A model generated the notes under the pieces. The model did not search any database. It had not been told where the DNA came from and saw only the letters and a program-made list of their open reading frames with translations. 64,000 nt of DNA from CAYWKS01 sp964458935. Lineage in GTDB: Bacteria > Planctomycetota > Phycisphaerae > Phycisphaerales > Zrk34. The DNA lies in the NCBI GenBank assembly GCA_964458935.1, contig CAYWKS010000001.1, forward strand, positions 186,001-250,000, given 5' to 3'. The first letter of the stretch is position 1. Each line of letters starts with the position of its first letter. Made by a program: the position numbers and the translations under genes. Below are positions 1-8,927 of the stretch, one piece after another.

Positions 1-778
1 CGTGGACGTAACGCTCGACATGATCGGCGATCCGGTCGGCCGACTGGGCCTTGTGCTCGGTGATGCGGCGGACCAGGGCCGAGCCGACGATCGCCGCGTC
101 GGCATGCTCGACCACGCCGCGGACGTGCTCGGCGCTGCTGATCCCGAAACCCACGGCGATGGGCAGGTCGGTGACCTCGCGGAGCGAGGCGACGCGTTCG
201 GCCAGCCCCTCGGGCGCGGCGTCGCTGACGCCGGTGATGCCCGTGCGCGCCACGGCGTAGACGAACCCGCTGCACGCGGCGGCGATCCGCCGGGCCCGGT
301 CCGCCGGCGTCGTCGGCGCCACCAGCAACGAGCAGGTCAGGCCCGCGTCGCGGATGATCCGCCCGGTCTGCTGCGCCTCCTCCAGCGGCAGGTCGGGGAT
401 GATAAACCCGTCGATGCCGGCCTCGGCCGCCTGCGCGACGAAAGCCTGCACCCCCCGCCGATACACGATCGAGTAGCTGACCATCGCCACGACACCCAGC
501 GACAGTTCACCGCGCAGGCCCCGGACGAGTTCGAGGATGTCGGCCGGATGCACGCCGGCGTTCAACGCGTCGGTCATGGAGTCCTGGATGATCGGGCCAT
601 CGGCGATGGGATCGGAGAAGGGGATGCCCAGCTCGCAGATCGCCGCCCCGCCGCGCTGCAGCGCCGGCAGGATCGCCCGGGTCGCGTCGATCGTCGGGTA
701 GCCTGCCGTGACGAAGGGCATCAGGGCCTTGCGGCCATCGCCGCGCAGATCGCTGAAGATGCGTTCAATCCTGTTCAT
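1..778 (-). CDS. trpA: Tryptophan synthase alpha chain (3' end cut by window edge)
   Basis: The alpha subunit cleaves indole-3-glycerol phosphate to indole and glyceraldehyde-3-phosphate and passes indole to TrpB. The reading frame starts MNRIERIF at the ATG read from 778. It shows MPFVTAGYP at residues 20-28 and the active-site block ELGIPFSDPIADGP, with Glu49 and Asp60 at the same numbers as in the enteric enzyme. Later come the phosphate-binding-type segments VARTGITG and VGFGISS. About 259 residues are visible of a usual 265-275, so only the last few are outside the window. No Shine-Dalgarno is seen; TATTCT lies 8 nt before the ATG, as expected for a leaderless mRNA. metF lies upstream on the same strand with a 120-bp gap. 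Confidence 0.97.
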   Translation of the reverse strand, partial: MNRIERIFSDLRGDGRKALMPFVTAGYPTIDATRAILPALQRGGAAICELGIPFSDPIADGPIIQDSMTDALNAGVHPADILELVRGLRGELSLGVVAMVSYSIVYRRGVQAFVAQAAEAGIDGFIIPDLPLEEAQQTGRIIRDAGLTCSLLVAPTTPADRARRIAAACSGFVYAVARTGITGVSDAAPEGLAERVASLREVTDLPIAVGFGISSAEHVRGVVEHADAAIVGSALVRRITEHKAQSADRIADHVERYVH

Positions 779-786
779 GGCCGAAC

Positions 787-792
787 AGAATA
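787..792 (-). promoter_or_regulatory. Candidate -10 hexamer TATTCT of trpA (leaderless type)
   Basis: On the minus strand TATTCT ends 8 nt before the trpA ATG, so the predicted transcription start falls at or next to the start codon. No ribosome binding site lies between them. No convincing -35 box was identified. Confidence 0.4.
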
Positions 793-898
793 GCGAGAGA
801 TGGAGGAAAATTCGAAGCTCGAAGCCCGCGAGCCGGATTACCCGGGTCATGGCGTGGCGGGATGGCCCGTGCGTTCCACGGCGCGGGGAGGTGGCGGC

Positions 899-1831
899 TT
901 ACGCCTCATCGACGAGGTCGCGGAGCTCGGCCGAGTCCTTGGCGCCGAGGCGGCGGTAGATCTCCTTGGTCGCGGTGGACTTGTTGAGGGTGTAGAAGTG
1001 GATGCCGGCCACGCCGTTGTCCAGCAGGTCGCGGCACTGCTGGACGGTCCAGTCCACGCCGACGCGGCGGGTCTCCGCGTCGTCGTCGCCGGCGGCCTCG
1101 AAGCGCTTGAGCAGCTTCGCCGGGTACCGCGAGCCCAACGCCAGCTCGGGCAGCCGCTGGAAGATCGCCGATGAGGTCACGGGCATGATCCCGGCGATCA
1201 ACGGCACGTCGACCCCCGCGAGGTCGCACCGCTCACGCCAGTCGTAGAAGTCGCGGTTCTCGAAGAACAACTGGGTGCAGACGTAGTCGACGCCGGCGTC
1301 GACCTTCGCCTTGAGGTAGTCCATCTCGTGGACGCGGTGAGGGGTGGCGTGGTGGCCTTCGGGGAAGCCGGCGACGCCGATCCCGAACCCGCGCGGGTCG
1401 GGGTGCGCGCCCGAATCGTTGAACTCGCGGATGAACCGGACCAGGTCGATCGCGTGCTGGAACTCGTCGTCTTCCTTGCGGTAGTCTTCGAGGTGCCGGG
1501 GCGGGTCGCCGCCGAGCGCGAGGATGTTGCTCACGCCGGCGTCGGCGTACCGCTGGAGGATCTGCCCGATCTCATCGCGGGTGTGGCAGACGCACGTGAG
1601 GTGCGGGATGGGATCGAGGCTGGTCTCGGTCTTGATCCGCACGACGAGGTTGTGGGTCTGCTCGCGTGTGCCCCCGCCCGCCCCGTAGGTCACGGAGACG
1701 AAGTCGGGCTTGAGGTGCTCCAACTCGGCGACCTCCTCGAACAGCGTCTGCCAGCCCTTGTCGGTCTTGGGCGGGAAGAACTCGAAGCTGAAAGTCGCGC
1801 GGTTCTCGGCAAAAACGTCCTGAATATGCAT
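899..1831 (-). CDS. metF: 5,10-methylenetetrahydrofolate reductase
   Basis: Reduces methylene-THF to methyl-THF for methionine synthesis, with FAD as cofactor. The protein is 310 residues, normal for bacterial MetF. It carries FEFFPPKT (residues 16-23, with the family's conserved Glu), VSVTYGAGG, ILALGGDPP, and the C-terminal YVCTQLFFEN and PLIAGIMPV blocks. The open frame runs far upstream through the N gap, but homology starts at MHIQDVFAENRATFSFEFFPP, so the ATG read from 1831 is chosen. TACACT sits 7 nt before it and there is no Shine-Dalgarno. A 17-bp element shared with the arsR-methyltransferase gene lies 55 bp upstream, suggesting common control with the SAH-recycling genes. Confidence 0.96.
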   Translation of the reverse strand: MHIQDVFAENRATFSFEFFPPKTDKGWQTLFEEVAELEHLKPDFVSVTYGAGGGTREQTHNLVVRIKTETSLDPIPHLTCVCHTRDEIGQILQRYADAGVSNILALGGDPPRHLEDYRKEDDEFQHAIDLVRFIREFNDSGAHPDPRGFGIGVAGFPEGHHATPHRVHEMDYLKAKVDAGVDYVCTQLFFENRDFYDWRERCDLAGVDVPLIAGIMPVTSSAIFQRLPELALGSRYPAKLLKRFEAAGDDDAETRRVGVDWTVQQCRDLLDNGVAGIHFYTLNKSTATKEIYRRLGAKDSAELRDLVDEA

Positions 1832-1838
1832 AAGCGTC

Positions 1839-1844
1839 AGTGTA
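1839..1844 (-). promoter_or_regulatory. Candidate -10 hexamer TACACT of metF (leaderless type)
   Basis: TACACT on the minus strand is followed by 7 nt and then the metF ATG. This would put the transcript start on the start codon. The shared 17-bp operator-like element lies a further 42 bp upstream. Confidence 0.45.
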
Positions 1845-1885
1845 CTCGATCGCGCAGCGGCACGGCCGCGCTCGGCCCAGGGATC

Positions 1886-1902
1886 CATCCGTTCATCCGG
1901 AT
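1886..1902. promoter_or_regulatory. Shared 17-bp operator-like element upstream of metF
   Basis: CATCCGTTCATCCGGAT, identical to positions 6455-6471 in front of the ArsR-methyltransferase gene. It contains a tandem CATCCG-TT-CATCCG and ends in the palindrome ATCCGGAT. An exact 17-bp match only in front of two methionine-cycle transcription units suggests a binding site, probably for the ArsR-type regulator encoded at 5420-6448. It lies upstream of where a -35 box would be, so the mode of action at metF (activation, or repression of another promoter) is open. Confidence 0.55.
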
Positions 1903-1976
1903 TTAATGATGATAGCGGCAGAAGGCGGCCCAAGGCAAATCGACGGGGCGGTCGCCACGAGCCGGGCCATACCCAC

Positions 1977-2031
1977 CGCCATGCAGCGATATACTGACAC
2001 CATGAGCGTGATGATCGAATCCATCCACTTC
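1977..2031 (+). repeat. Left copy of a 55-bp exact duplication flanking the scaffold gap
   Basis: The 55 bases before the run of N are identical to the 55 bases after it (2132-2186). The duplicated bases cover the promoter and first codons of the ATPase gene. This is best explained as two contig ends that overlap by one assembly k-mer and were joined with a fixed spacer, not as a biological repeat. Confidence 0.9.
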
Positions 2032-2131
2032 NNNNNNNNNNNNNNNNNNNNNNNNNNNNNNNNNNNNNNNNNNNNNNNNNNNNNNNNNNNNNNNNNNNNN
2101 NNNNNNNNNNNNNNNNNNNNNNNNNNNNNNN
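2032..2131. other. Assembly gap: exactly 100 N
   Basis: A run of 100 unknown bases, the conventional placeholder length for a gap of unknown size. Because the flanks duplicate each other over 55 bp, the true sequence probably has no gap, and one flank copy plus the N run should collapse. Genes on either side are unaffected: metF starts at 1831 and the ATPase start lies inside the right flank. Confidence 0.95.
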
Positions 2132-2186
2132 CGCCATGCAGCGATATACTGACACCATGAGCGTGATGATCGAATCCATCCACTTC
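2132..2186 (+). repeat. Right copy of the 55-bp duplication flanking the gap
   Basis: Identical to 1977-2031. This copy continues into the complete ATPase reading frame, so it is the copy to keep. It holds the TATACT hexamer at 2145-2150 and the start codon at 2157. Confidence 0.9.
2145..2150 (+). promoter_or_regulatory. Candidate -10 hexamer TATACT of the ATPase/TOPRIM-like pair
   Basis: TATACT is followed by 6 nt and then the ATG at 2157, with no Shine-Dalgarno. This fits a leaderless two-gene mRNA. Confidence 0.4.
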
Positions 2187-3155
2187 AAGAACTTCCGCTG
2201 CCTGCGCGACTCCACGCTGCCGCTGTCCGCCTTCACGCTGCTCGTCGGACCCAATGGAAGCGGTAAGAGCACGGCGCTGGAGGGGATCAAGTGTGCCTTC
2301 GGGCCCTTGCCGCTAGATAGCATACGTCCTGCAGTCATTTGTCCGGGCGACGCGTTCTCGTGCGGTATGCGATGGGCCGTACGCCAAGGCCAACAGACGG
2401 ATTGCTACAGCAACATGATGCGTTTTCAAGGTGATTCTTGGAGCCACCACGAAGTCGATCAGGTCCCACCAGACAAAGTGCAGGAGCTACACGATCGCAT
2501 CAGGATCTATTCGCTCCACGCCGACGCGATTGCACGACCCGTTCAGCTCCGACCGCATACACAACTCGGGCCTAACGGCGAGCGATTGGCTGGTGTGCTG
2601 GACCGATTGCGTGACGAGCATCCTGAGCGGTTCCGACAAGTCAATGCCGTGCTAGGCGAGTGGCTGCCAGAGTACGATCACATTCTTTTCCGCACACCAG
2701 CCGAGGGAACGCGTGCCTTCGAGCTTCGGAGTGCGGCTACTGGGACGCCAATCCGTGCCGAGTATCTATCGCACGGTACGCTTTGCGCCCTTGCCCTGCT
2801 CACACTCGCCTACCTACCTGATCCTCCGCCCATCATCGGCTTGGAAGAACCCGACCGCGGGATTCATCCGCGGCTTCTGCGTGAGGTGCGCGATGCGTTG
2901 TATCGGCTGACCTACCCACAGGATTTCGGGGAGGATCGGGAGCCGGTGCAGGTGATTGCGACGACGCATTCACCTTACATGCTTGACCTGTTCGGCGATC
3001 ATCCGGAGGAAGTGGTCATCGCGCAGAAGGTCGAGGACAACGTTAAGTTCCAGCGGCTGAGCGATCTGCCCAACATCGAGGAGTTGCTGGGTGACACGCC
3101 GCTGGGCGAGGCGTGGTACTCGGGGATTCTGGGGGGCGTGCCGGCCGAGTCATGA
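2157..3155 (+). CDS. OLD/AAA15-like ABC-type ATPase, probable effector partner of the next gene
   Basis: A 332-residue SMC/RecF-fold ATPase: opening strand IESIHFKNFRCLRD, Walker A GPNGSGKST at 31-39, a signature-like YLSHGTLCALALL, Walker B with catalytic acid in IIGLEEPDRGIHP, and the H-loop IATTHSPYMLDLF. There is no TOPRIM domain after the ATPase, unlike full-length OLD nucleases. Instead a separate gene overlaps its stop by 4 bp (ATGA), implying translational coupling and probably a complex. Base composition looks clearly less GC-rich than the neighbours, and the pair sits between two methionine-cycle units, which suggests transfer. Related split ATPase/TOPRIM pairs are known in phage defence (for example PARIS). 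Defence here is inference. The start could also be the in-frame ATG at 2166. Confidence 0.8.
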   Translation: MSVMIESIHFKNFRCLRDSTLPLSAFTLLVGPNGSGKSTALEGIKCAFGPLPLDSIRPAVICPGDAFSCGMRWAVRQGQQTDCYSNMMRFQGDSWSHHEVDQVPPDKVQELHDRIRIYSLHADAIARPVQLRPHTQLGPNGERLAGVLDRLRDEHPERFRQVNAVLGEWLPEYDHILFRTPAEGTRAFELRSAATGTPIRAEYLSHGTLCALALLTLAYLPDPPPIIGLEEPDRGIHPRLLREVRDALYRLTYPQDFGEDREPVQVIATTHSPYMLDLFGDHPEEVVIAQKVEDNVKFQRLSDLPNIEELLGDTPLGEAWYSGILGGVPAES

Positions 3156-3769
3156 ACGTTGCGATCATCAGTGAATCCGAAACCGACGAACAGGTCGTCT
3201 GCATCCTTGCCCAGGCCGTCCTCGGCGAAGGGCTCACCGCATACCGCCCCCGCATCCAGCGTCGTACCGGCGGTTGGACGACCGTCATCCCCACGGTCGA
3301 GAAGGTTATCCGCCTCGCGTACTTCGGCGATCACAGGATCGATGGCGTGATCGCCGTGATGGACTCCGACGACAGCGTGTTCGACCCACCCGATAGTCCG
3401 AGTTGCCGGCTGCAGCAGATGCGAAGCATGGTCGATTCGTTCCTGGCGGACGTCAGCAGCAAGAGCACCCGGCCTGCGTTGCATGTCGCTCTGGGACTGG
3501 CCGTGCCGGCATTGGAAGCGTGGTTGCGCTGCGGCATCGATCCGCACGTCAATGAAGCCGCGTGGGCCAGTGCCCTGCAGTCGGGGCAGTACGCCTATGA
3601 TCGCCGCAGCCTCAAGAAGGACGTCTACGGCTCAGCCCGCCACATCGACGCCGCCAAGGCCCTCGCCGAGGCGCACCGACTGGCTGACGACATCACACAA
3701 CTCGAAACGCACTTTCCCATCGGGTTCGGCGCCCTGGCGAACGACCTGCGGCAGTGGCCCCGCGCGTGA
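3152..3769 (+). CDS. Small TOPRIM-like protein paired with the upstream ATPase (DUF4276-like)
   Basis: A 205-residue protein with the layout of a minimal TOPRIM domain. After the first strand comes IISESETDEQVV, with Glu8 in the place of the catalytic Glu of the usual EGxTD motif, and VIAVMDSDD (Asp71, Asp73) matches the DxD metal site. A helical C-terminal part contains PALEAWLRCG. The ATG overlaps the ATPase stop codon, so the two products are probably made in step. DUF4276-type proteins are typically encoded next to AAA ATPases of this kind, and related pairs act as nucleases or toxins in defence systems. The family assignment rests on motif layout only. No nuclease activity is shown. Confidence 0.65.
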   Translation: MNVAIISESETDEQVVCILAQAVLGEGLTAYRPRIQRRTGGWTTVIPTVEKVIRLAYFGDHRIDGVIAVMDSDDSVFDPPDSPSCRLQQMRSMVDSFLADVSSKSTRPALHVALGLAVPALEAWLRCGIDPHVNEAAWASALQSGQYAYDRRSLKKDVYGSARHIDAAKALAEAHRLADDITQLETHFPIGFGALANDLRQWPRA

Positions 3770-3774
3770 AACGA

Positions 3775-3796
3775 CCCGCCCGATGAACCGGGCGGG
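3775..3796. terminator. GC-rich hairpin between convergent genes
   Basis: The inverted repeat CCCGCCCG / CGGGCGGG (8-bp stem, 6-nt loop) lies between the TOPRIM-like gene and the convergent ahcY. There is no U-tract on either strand, so it may only assist termination. Confidence 0.3.
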
Positions 3797-3832
3797 CCGT
3801 GGGTCACTTCAACTTCGAACGCAGCCTGTCGA

Positions 3833-5335
<1,503 letters not shown>

Positions 5336-5419
5336 GTGAGTCTTACCTCTCGTTGGGGGTTGCGATGTCGATTGCGTGTTATCCGTTGCGTGTGGCTTGA
5401 TGGGCGTGCGGCCGGGGGG

Positions 5420-6448
5420 CTACTCCGCGGCGGCGGCGGCTCGCTTGCGCCGGGTCGATCCGCGGGGCTTGGCTTCGGGCTTGGCTTGCGGCTGGGTTGC
5501 GGGCTGGGCTGCGCGGCGGGCGGCGGCGGCGAAGAGCCCCGGCCCGCGGGCCTTGGTCTCGGCGGGCAGTTCCGCGAACCGCATCGCTTCGCAGCCGGCG
5601 TCGGCGAGCCAGCCCTGCATCTGCTCGCGATCGAAGCCCAGCCAGACGTGCCCCATGATCTGCTGGTACTCGCGGTGATCGTGGCGAATCATATCGACGA
5701 CGAGCAGGCGACCGCCGGGCTTGAGCACGCGCGCCGCTTCGGCCAGCGCCGCCGCCGGGTCGGCGATGTGGTGCAGGACCAGCACCAGCGTGGCCGCGTC
5801 GAGCTCGGCGTCGCCGATCGGCAGAGACTCGATCGACCCACGCTTCACCTCGACATGATCGAATCGGCCCAGCCGCTTGCGGGCGGCCTTGAGCATCTCG
5901 GTGGAGCTGTCCACCGCGAAGACACGATCGATGAACGGCGCCAGCGCCTCGGCGAGCTGCCCGGTGCCGCAGCCCAGGTCGGCGATCGACCACGACGGGT
6001 CGAGCAGCGCCGCGATCGCACGCAGGTCGAAGCGGTCGCCGAACATCTCGCCACGCATCTTGTCCCACTGGCCGGCCGCGGAAGCGAAGAACGCCTGGCT
6101 GCGGGTCTGGCGGTTGGCGAGGATCCGCTCGGTCCGCTGGTCGTCCTGTTCGGCGGCGGGCGTGCCGGAGATCTGGTCGCGGACGAGCAGCCAGAGCTTG
6201 CGGGCCGGCTCATCGAGATCGTCGAGCATCATCCTGTACAGCGCCGCGGTGCCTTCCCGACGCCAGACCACCCAACCCTCCTCGCTGAGGACCTTCAGGT
6301 GCCGCGACGTGGTGGACTGAGGCAGTTGCAGCACGTCGCCGAGTTCGGCGACGGTCAGCTCGTGCTGCTCGAGGATGCGCAGGGCCCGCGCCCGGGTCGG
6401 GTCGGACAGCGCGCTGAGGCGACTCAGGATGGCGGGTGTTTGAGTCAT
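5420..6448 (-). CDS. ArsR-family winged-helix regulator fused to a SAM-dependent methyltransferase domain
   Basis: 342 residues. Residues 1-75 form an ArsR-type winged helix (LSDPTRARALRILEQHELTVAELGDVL, then the recognition segment QSTTSRHLKVL). Residues about 115-310 form a class I methyltransferase with motif I IADLGCGTGQ (155-164), motif II FAVDSSTEML and motif IV LVLVLHHI. The tail is Ala/Arg/Lys-rich. The ArsR family includes SahR, an SAH-responsive repressor of methionine-cycle genes in proteobacteria. The fused domain could be the SAM/SAH sensor here rather than an enzyme. ahcY follows in the same direction, and metF carries the same upstream element. MTQTP at 6448 is preferred over an alternative ATG at 6457, because the latter lies inside the operator-like element. 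Confidence 0.88.
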   Translation of the reverse strand: MTQTPAILSRLSALSDPTRARALRILEQHELTVAELGDVLQLPQSTTSRHLKVLSEEGWVVWRREGTAALYRMMLDDLDEPARKLWLLVRDQISGTPAAEQDDQRTERILANRQTRSQAFFASAAGQWDKMRGEMFGDRFDLRAIAALLDPSWSIADLGCGTGQLAEALAPFIDRVFAVDSSTEMLKAARKRLGRFDHVEVKRGSIESLPIGDAELDAATLVLVLHHIADPAAALAEAARVLKPGGRLLVVDMIRHDHREYQQIMGHVWLGFDREQMQGWLADAGCEAMRFAELPAETKARGPGLFAAAARRAAQPATQPQAKPEAKPRGSTRRKRAAAAAE

Positions 6449-6454
6449 GCAAAT

Positions 6455-6471
6455 CATCCGTTCATCCGGAT
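6455..6471. promoter_or_regulatory. Shared 17-bp operator-like element upstream of arsR-methyltransferase/ahcY
   Basis: CATCCGTTCATCCGGAT, identical to 1886-1902. It ends 6 nt before the preferred start codon, so a bound protein would cover the likely core promoter. That position fits autorepression. A partial match (TTATCCGTTGCG) also lies in the arsR-ahcY spacer but is too short to call. Confidence 0.6.
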
Positions 6472-6589
6472 TGTTGGATAAAAGCCCCGGCAAGTCAAGG
6501 TCGGATTGCCCGATCGGCGGCGATACGCCGATATCAGCCGATAAAGGCGGGTTGAAGCGTCTGAGCTGGGGCTTCGCTGGGCGGGAGGT

Positions 6590-6946
6590 TCAGCCGAACA
6601 TGGGCAGTGCGGCCGGCATGTGCGACCAGCCATCGCGTGCGAGGCGGTCGCGGCGGACCTGCTCGAGGGCCTCCACGAGCACCTGCACGTGTTCGTCGAG
6701 CGCCTGGTCATCCCAGCCGCAGGCATCCCCGCCATCGTCGCAGTGCTCGTATTCCAGCACGAGCCGGCGGATGCGCGAGGTGAACTGACGCATCGGCCGG
6801 TCCTGGGCCTCGAACATCAACTGCACGAGTTGCGGCGCGTAGATGTGCAGTTGCGCGACCCATTCACCGCCGGCGTGCGAGGCGACGGCCTCGATCACGC
6901 GATGCTCGGTCTCCCGATCGATAACACATAAGACTTGAGGGACCAT
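6590..6946 (-). CDS. Hypothetical protein, 118 residues
   Basis: Not recognised. The predicted protein starts MVPQVLCVIDRETEHRVIE and has an amphipathic helical middle (LVQLMFEAQDRPMRQFTSRIR) with an acidic CDDGGDACGWDD stretch. An in-frame ATG exists at 7009, but the ATG read from 6946 is preceded at good distance by GGGGAAGG, a clear ribosome binding site. No signal peptide or membrane segment. It stands alone between the arsR operon and the porin, all on the minus strand. Confidence 0.6.
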   Translation of the reverse strand: MVPQVLCVIDRETEHRVIEAVASHAGGEWVAQLHIYAPQLVQLMFEAQDRPMRQFTSRIRRLVLEYEHCDDGGDACGWDDQALDEHVQVLVEALEQVRRDRLARDGWSHMPAALPMFG

Positions 6947-7083
6947 CGATGTGCCTTCCCCGCTGAGACGTGGCTTGCTCAGCGAATCCAGCCCCTCCGC
7001 GTACAGCATATTCGGTAGCCGGATCAGGGTAAACAGAAAACCGCGGGGTGGATGCAGTTTTCCCTAAGCCTTTGCGGCGCAAT

Positions 7084-7113
7084 GAAAAAGAGCCGCCCCA
7101 GGGGGGCGGCTCT
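7084..7113 (-). terminator. Rho-independent terminator of the porin gene
   Basis: AGAGCCGCCC / GGGCGGCTCT forms a perfect 10-bp stem with a 5-nt loop (arms 7089-7098 and 7104-7113). Five A on the plus strand at 7084-7088 give a U-tract after the hairpin on the minus strand. It starts about 30 nt after the porin stop codon. Confidence 0.9.
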
Positions 7114-7144
7114 GTGTCAGTGTCAACAGATTCTCAGACCCGCA

Positions 7145-8857
7145 TCAGAAGCGGAGCTGATACTGGGCACGCAGGGCGACCTGGCCATCCTCGCCGTAGG
7201 CATCCTGCTGCAGGCCGAGGCTGTCGAGGCCCGAAGCGACCGAGCCAAGCAGGAAGCCTTCGTTGACCGGGTCCAACGCCACGGTCACGTCGACGGTCAG
7301 CTTGGAATCGTGCTTGTGGCCGTACCAGTTGACGCCGAAGGTGATGATGTTCAGGTCTTCGGTGTCTTCCAGAACAACCAGGTCCTCGTCGAGCATGATG
7401 CGCTCATAGCGGATGAACGGCTCGAGCTCGTTGGGGATGACCTGGTAACCGGCCATGATCTGCAGACCGTAGTTGTTCCAGTTGGGCGCATCGATGGTAG
7501 CCGGGACGCCGAAGGCCTGGAAGCCGGCGGAGGTATCCAGGTCATCGGATTCGATGAGGTGCTGGCCGTAGCCGGCGACGTAGGCGCCGAGGCGCTGATA
7601 CTCGACCGAGGCGTCGACGGTCCAGCTCAGGACCGAGTTGTTGATGCCGTCGTAGGCGTCACCGATGATCAGGTCGTCGCCGGTGGCGAAGCCGTTGCCG
7701 GCCGGGTCGAAGGCGACGCCGCCGGGGACCAGCGGCTCGGAGCCGAAGCCGGTCTGCAGCTCTTCGTAGTGGAGGGCGGCGCCGAAGAAGACGGCCATGG
7801 GCTCGCCGTCCCAGGCCTGGAAGTCGTCCCACTGGTCCCACTCGCCCATGAGCTTGACGTCCACGCGAGCGGTGAGGGCGAAGTCGACGCCCGCGCCGGC
7901 GCCGGCGGCGCCGACGAACCCGCCGAGGGGCACGAAGCCGACGGTCTCGCCGGCGTCCACGGTGGCGTTGCCGTTCTCGTCGTTCGCGACGAACACGCCG
8001 CTGGAGCCCAGGCCGCCGCCGTCGTTGTCGAACTCGCTGCCGTCACCATCGGTGCCGTTGCTGAACGACAGCATGGCGCGCCACATGTCCTGCTTGTAGG
8101 CGAGCATGATGGCTTCGGAACGGTCGACGTTGTAGACCTCGTTGACGAGCGAGCGCTCGACGGCCATCTGCTGGCTGGCGTCGATGATGTTCTCGCGGAG
8201 GAACGGCTGGCGGAAGCGGCCGCCGCGGATGCTCAGGCCGGGCATGCCGATGTCGTCGCCCAGGTCGTACTCGACGTAGTAGTCCTCGAAGATGGTGCTG
8301 CGGCGGCCGTCGCGGCCGTCATCGCCCTGGGCCAGCGAGAAGTAGTAGCGGAGCTGGGGGCCGAAGATGTGGCCGTGGCCCTGGAACTTGGCGCGGCGGA
8401 GGCTGAAGCCGTCCGTGCCGTCGTCGTCGCTGCCGATGATGCCCGCGCCCACGGGGGCGTTGGTCAACGACGGGTCATCCGTGGTGTCGTCACGGAAGTT
8501 GGCGACGTAGCGGGTCTGCACGTACCCGGAGGGCACGAACAGGAACGCCCCGTCTTCGCTGGAGATGAAGAAGTTCTCGCCGTTGTGGCCGGCCGTCACG
8601 GCCGAATCCATCAGCGACGAACGGGTCTCCGCGTCGCTGAGCACATCCCGCACCAGCGTCTTGACTTCCTCGGCACGGCGTTCGTTCAGCCAGCTTTCGT
8701 TCTGCTGGGCCTTGAGTTCCGCGATTTCAGCTTTGAGGGCCTTGAGTTCGGCCTGCACCTGCTGATCGGCGGACTGTTCGGCCTGGGCCGAAGCGCCGAG
8801 CCATCCAATGGCGAGCACCGCCATTACGATCGCTGCGATCCAACGTTGCACCTTCAT
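7145..8857 (-). CDS. Outer-membrane porin, phosphate-selective O/P type
   Basis: 570 residues with a signal peptide (cleavage near AQAEQ) and then a coiled-coil of about 30 residues (VQAELKALKAEIAELKAQQN), a common periplasmic or peptidoglycan-facing element in planctomycete and cyanobacterial porins. The rest is a beta-barrel, rich in alternating aromatic and polar residues and Gly/Asp loops, and ends in the classic C-terminal aromatic RAQYQLRF. Overall it resembles OprO/OprP-like porins; the substrate cannot be read from the sequence. AAGGAG lies at good distance from the ATG at 8857. A strong hairpin terminator follows. The leader is long and contains an inverted repeat. Confidence 0.85.
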   Translation of the reverse strand: MKVQRWIAAIVMAVLAIGWLGASAQAEQSADQQVQAELKALKAEIAELKAQQNESWLNERRAEEVKTLVRDVLSDAETRSSLMDSAVTAGHNGENFFISSEDGAFLFVPSGYVQTRYVANFRDDTTDDPSLTNAPVGAGIIGSDDDGTDGFSLRRAKFQGHGHIFGPQLRYYFSLAQGDDGRDGRRSTIFEDYYVEYDLGDDIGMPGLSIRGGRFRQPFLRENIIDASQQMAVERSLVNEVYNVDRSEAIMLAYKQDMWRAMLSFSNGTDGDGSEFDNDGGGLGSSGVFVANDENGNATVDAGETVGFVPLGGFVGAAGAGAGVDFALTARVDVKLMGEWDQWDDFQAWDGEPMAVFFGAALHYEELQTGFGSEPLVPGGVAFDPAGNGFATGDDLIIGDAYDGINNSVLSWTVDASVEYQRLGAYVAGYGQHLIESDDLDTSAGFQAFGVPATIDAPNWNNYGLQIMAGYQVIPNELEPFIRYERIMLDEDLVVLEDTEDLNIITFGVNWYGHKHDSKLTVDVTVALDPVNEGFLLGSVASGLDSLGLQQDAYGEDGQVALRAQYQLRF

Positions 8858-8893
8858 GGGAACCGTCTCCTTGTGTGAATCCCACGTGTCCTG

Positions 8894-8927
8894 ACAGGCG
8901 GGTCGCTTGTCTGCTTGACCCGCCTGT
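8894..8927. promoter_or_regulatory. 11-bp perfect inverted repeat in the porin leader
   Basis: ACAGGCGGGTC (8894-8904) and GACCCGCCTGT (8917-8927) are separated by 12 nt and lie 37-70 nt before the porin ATG. It could be an mRNA hairpin controlling porin expression or a protein-binding site. There is no U-tract, so it is not a classic attenuator. Confidence 0.45.

Noticed and set aside
1977..2186. Biological tandem duplication of the ATPase promoter
   Set aside because: Exact identity, length 55 and adjacency to a 100-N placeholder point to assembly, not biology.
1832..2338. Extension of metF across the N gap to 2338
   Set aside because: The added residues include the unknown bases and antisense of the ATPase gene. 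MetF homology starts at 1831.
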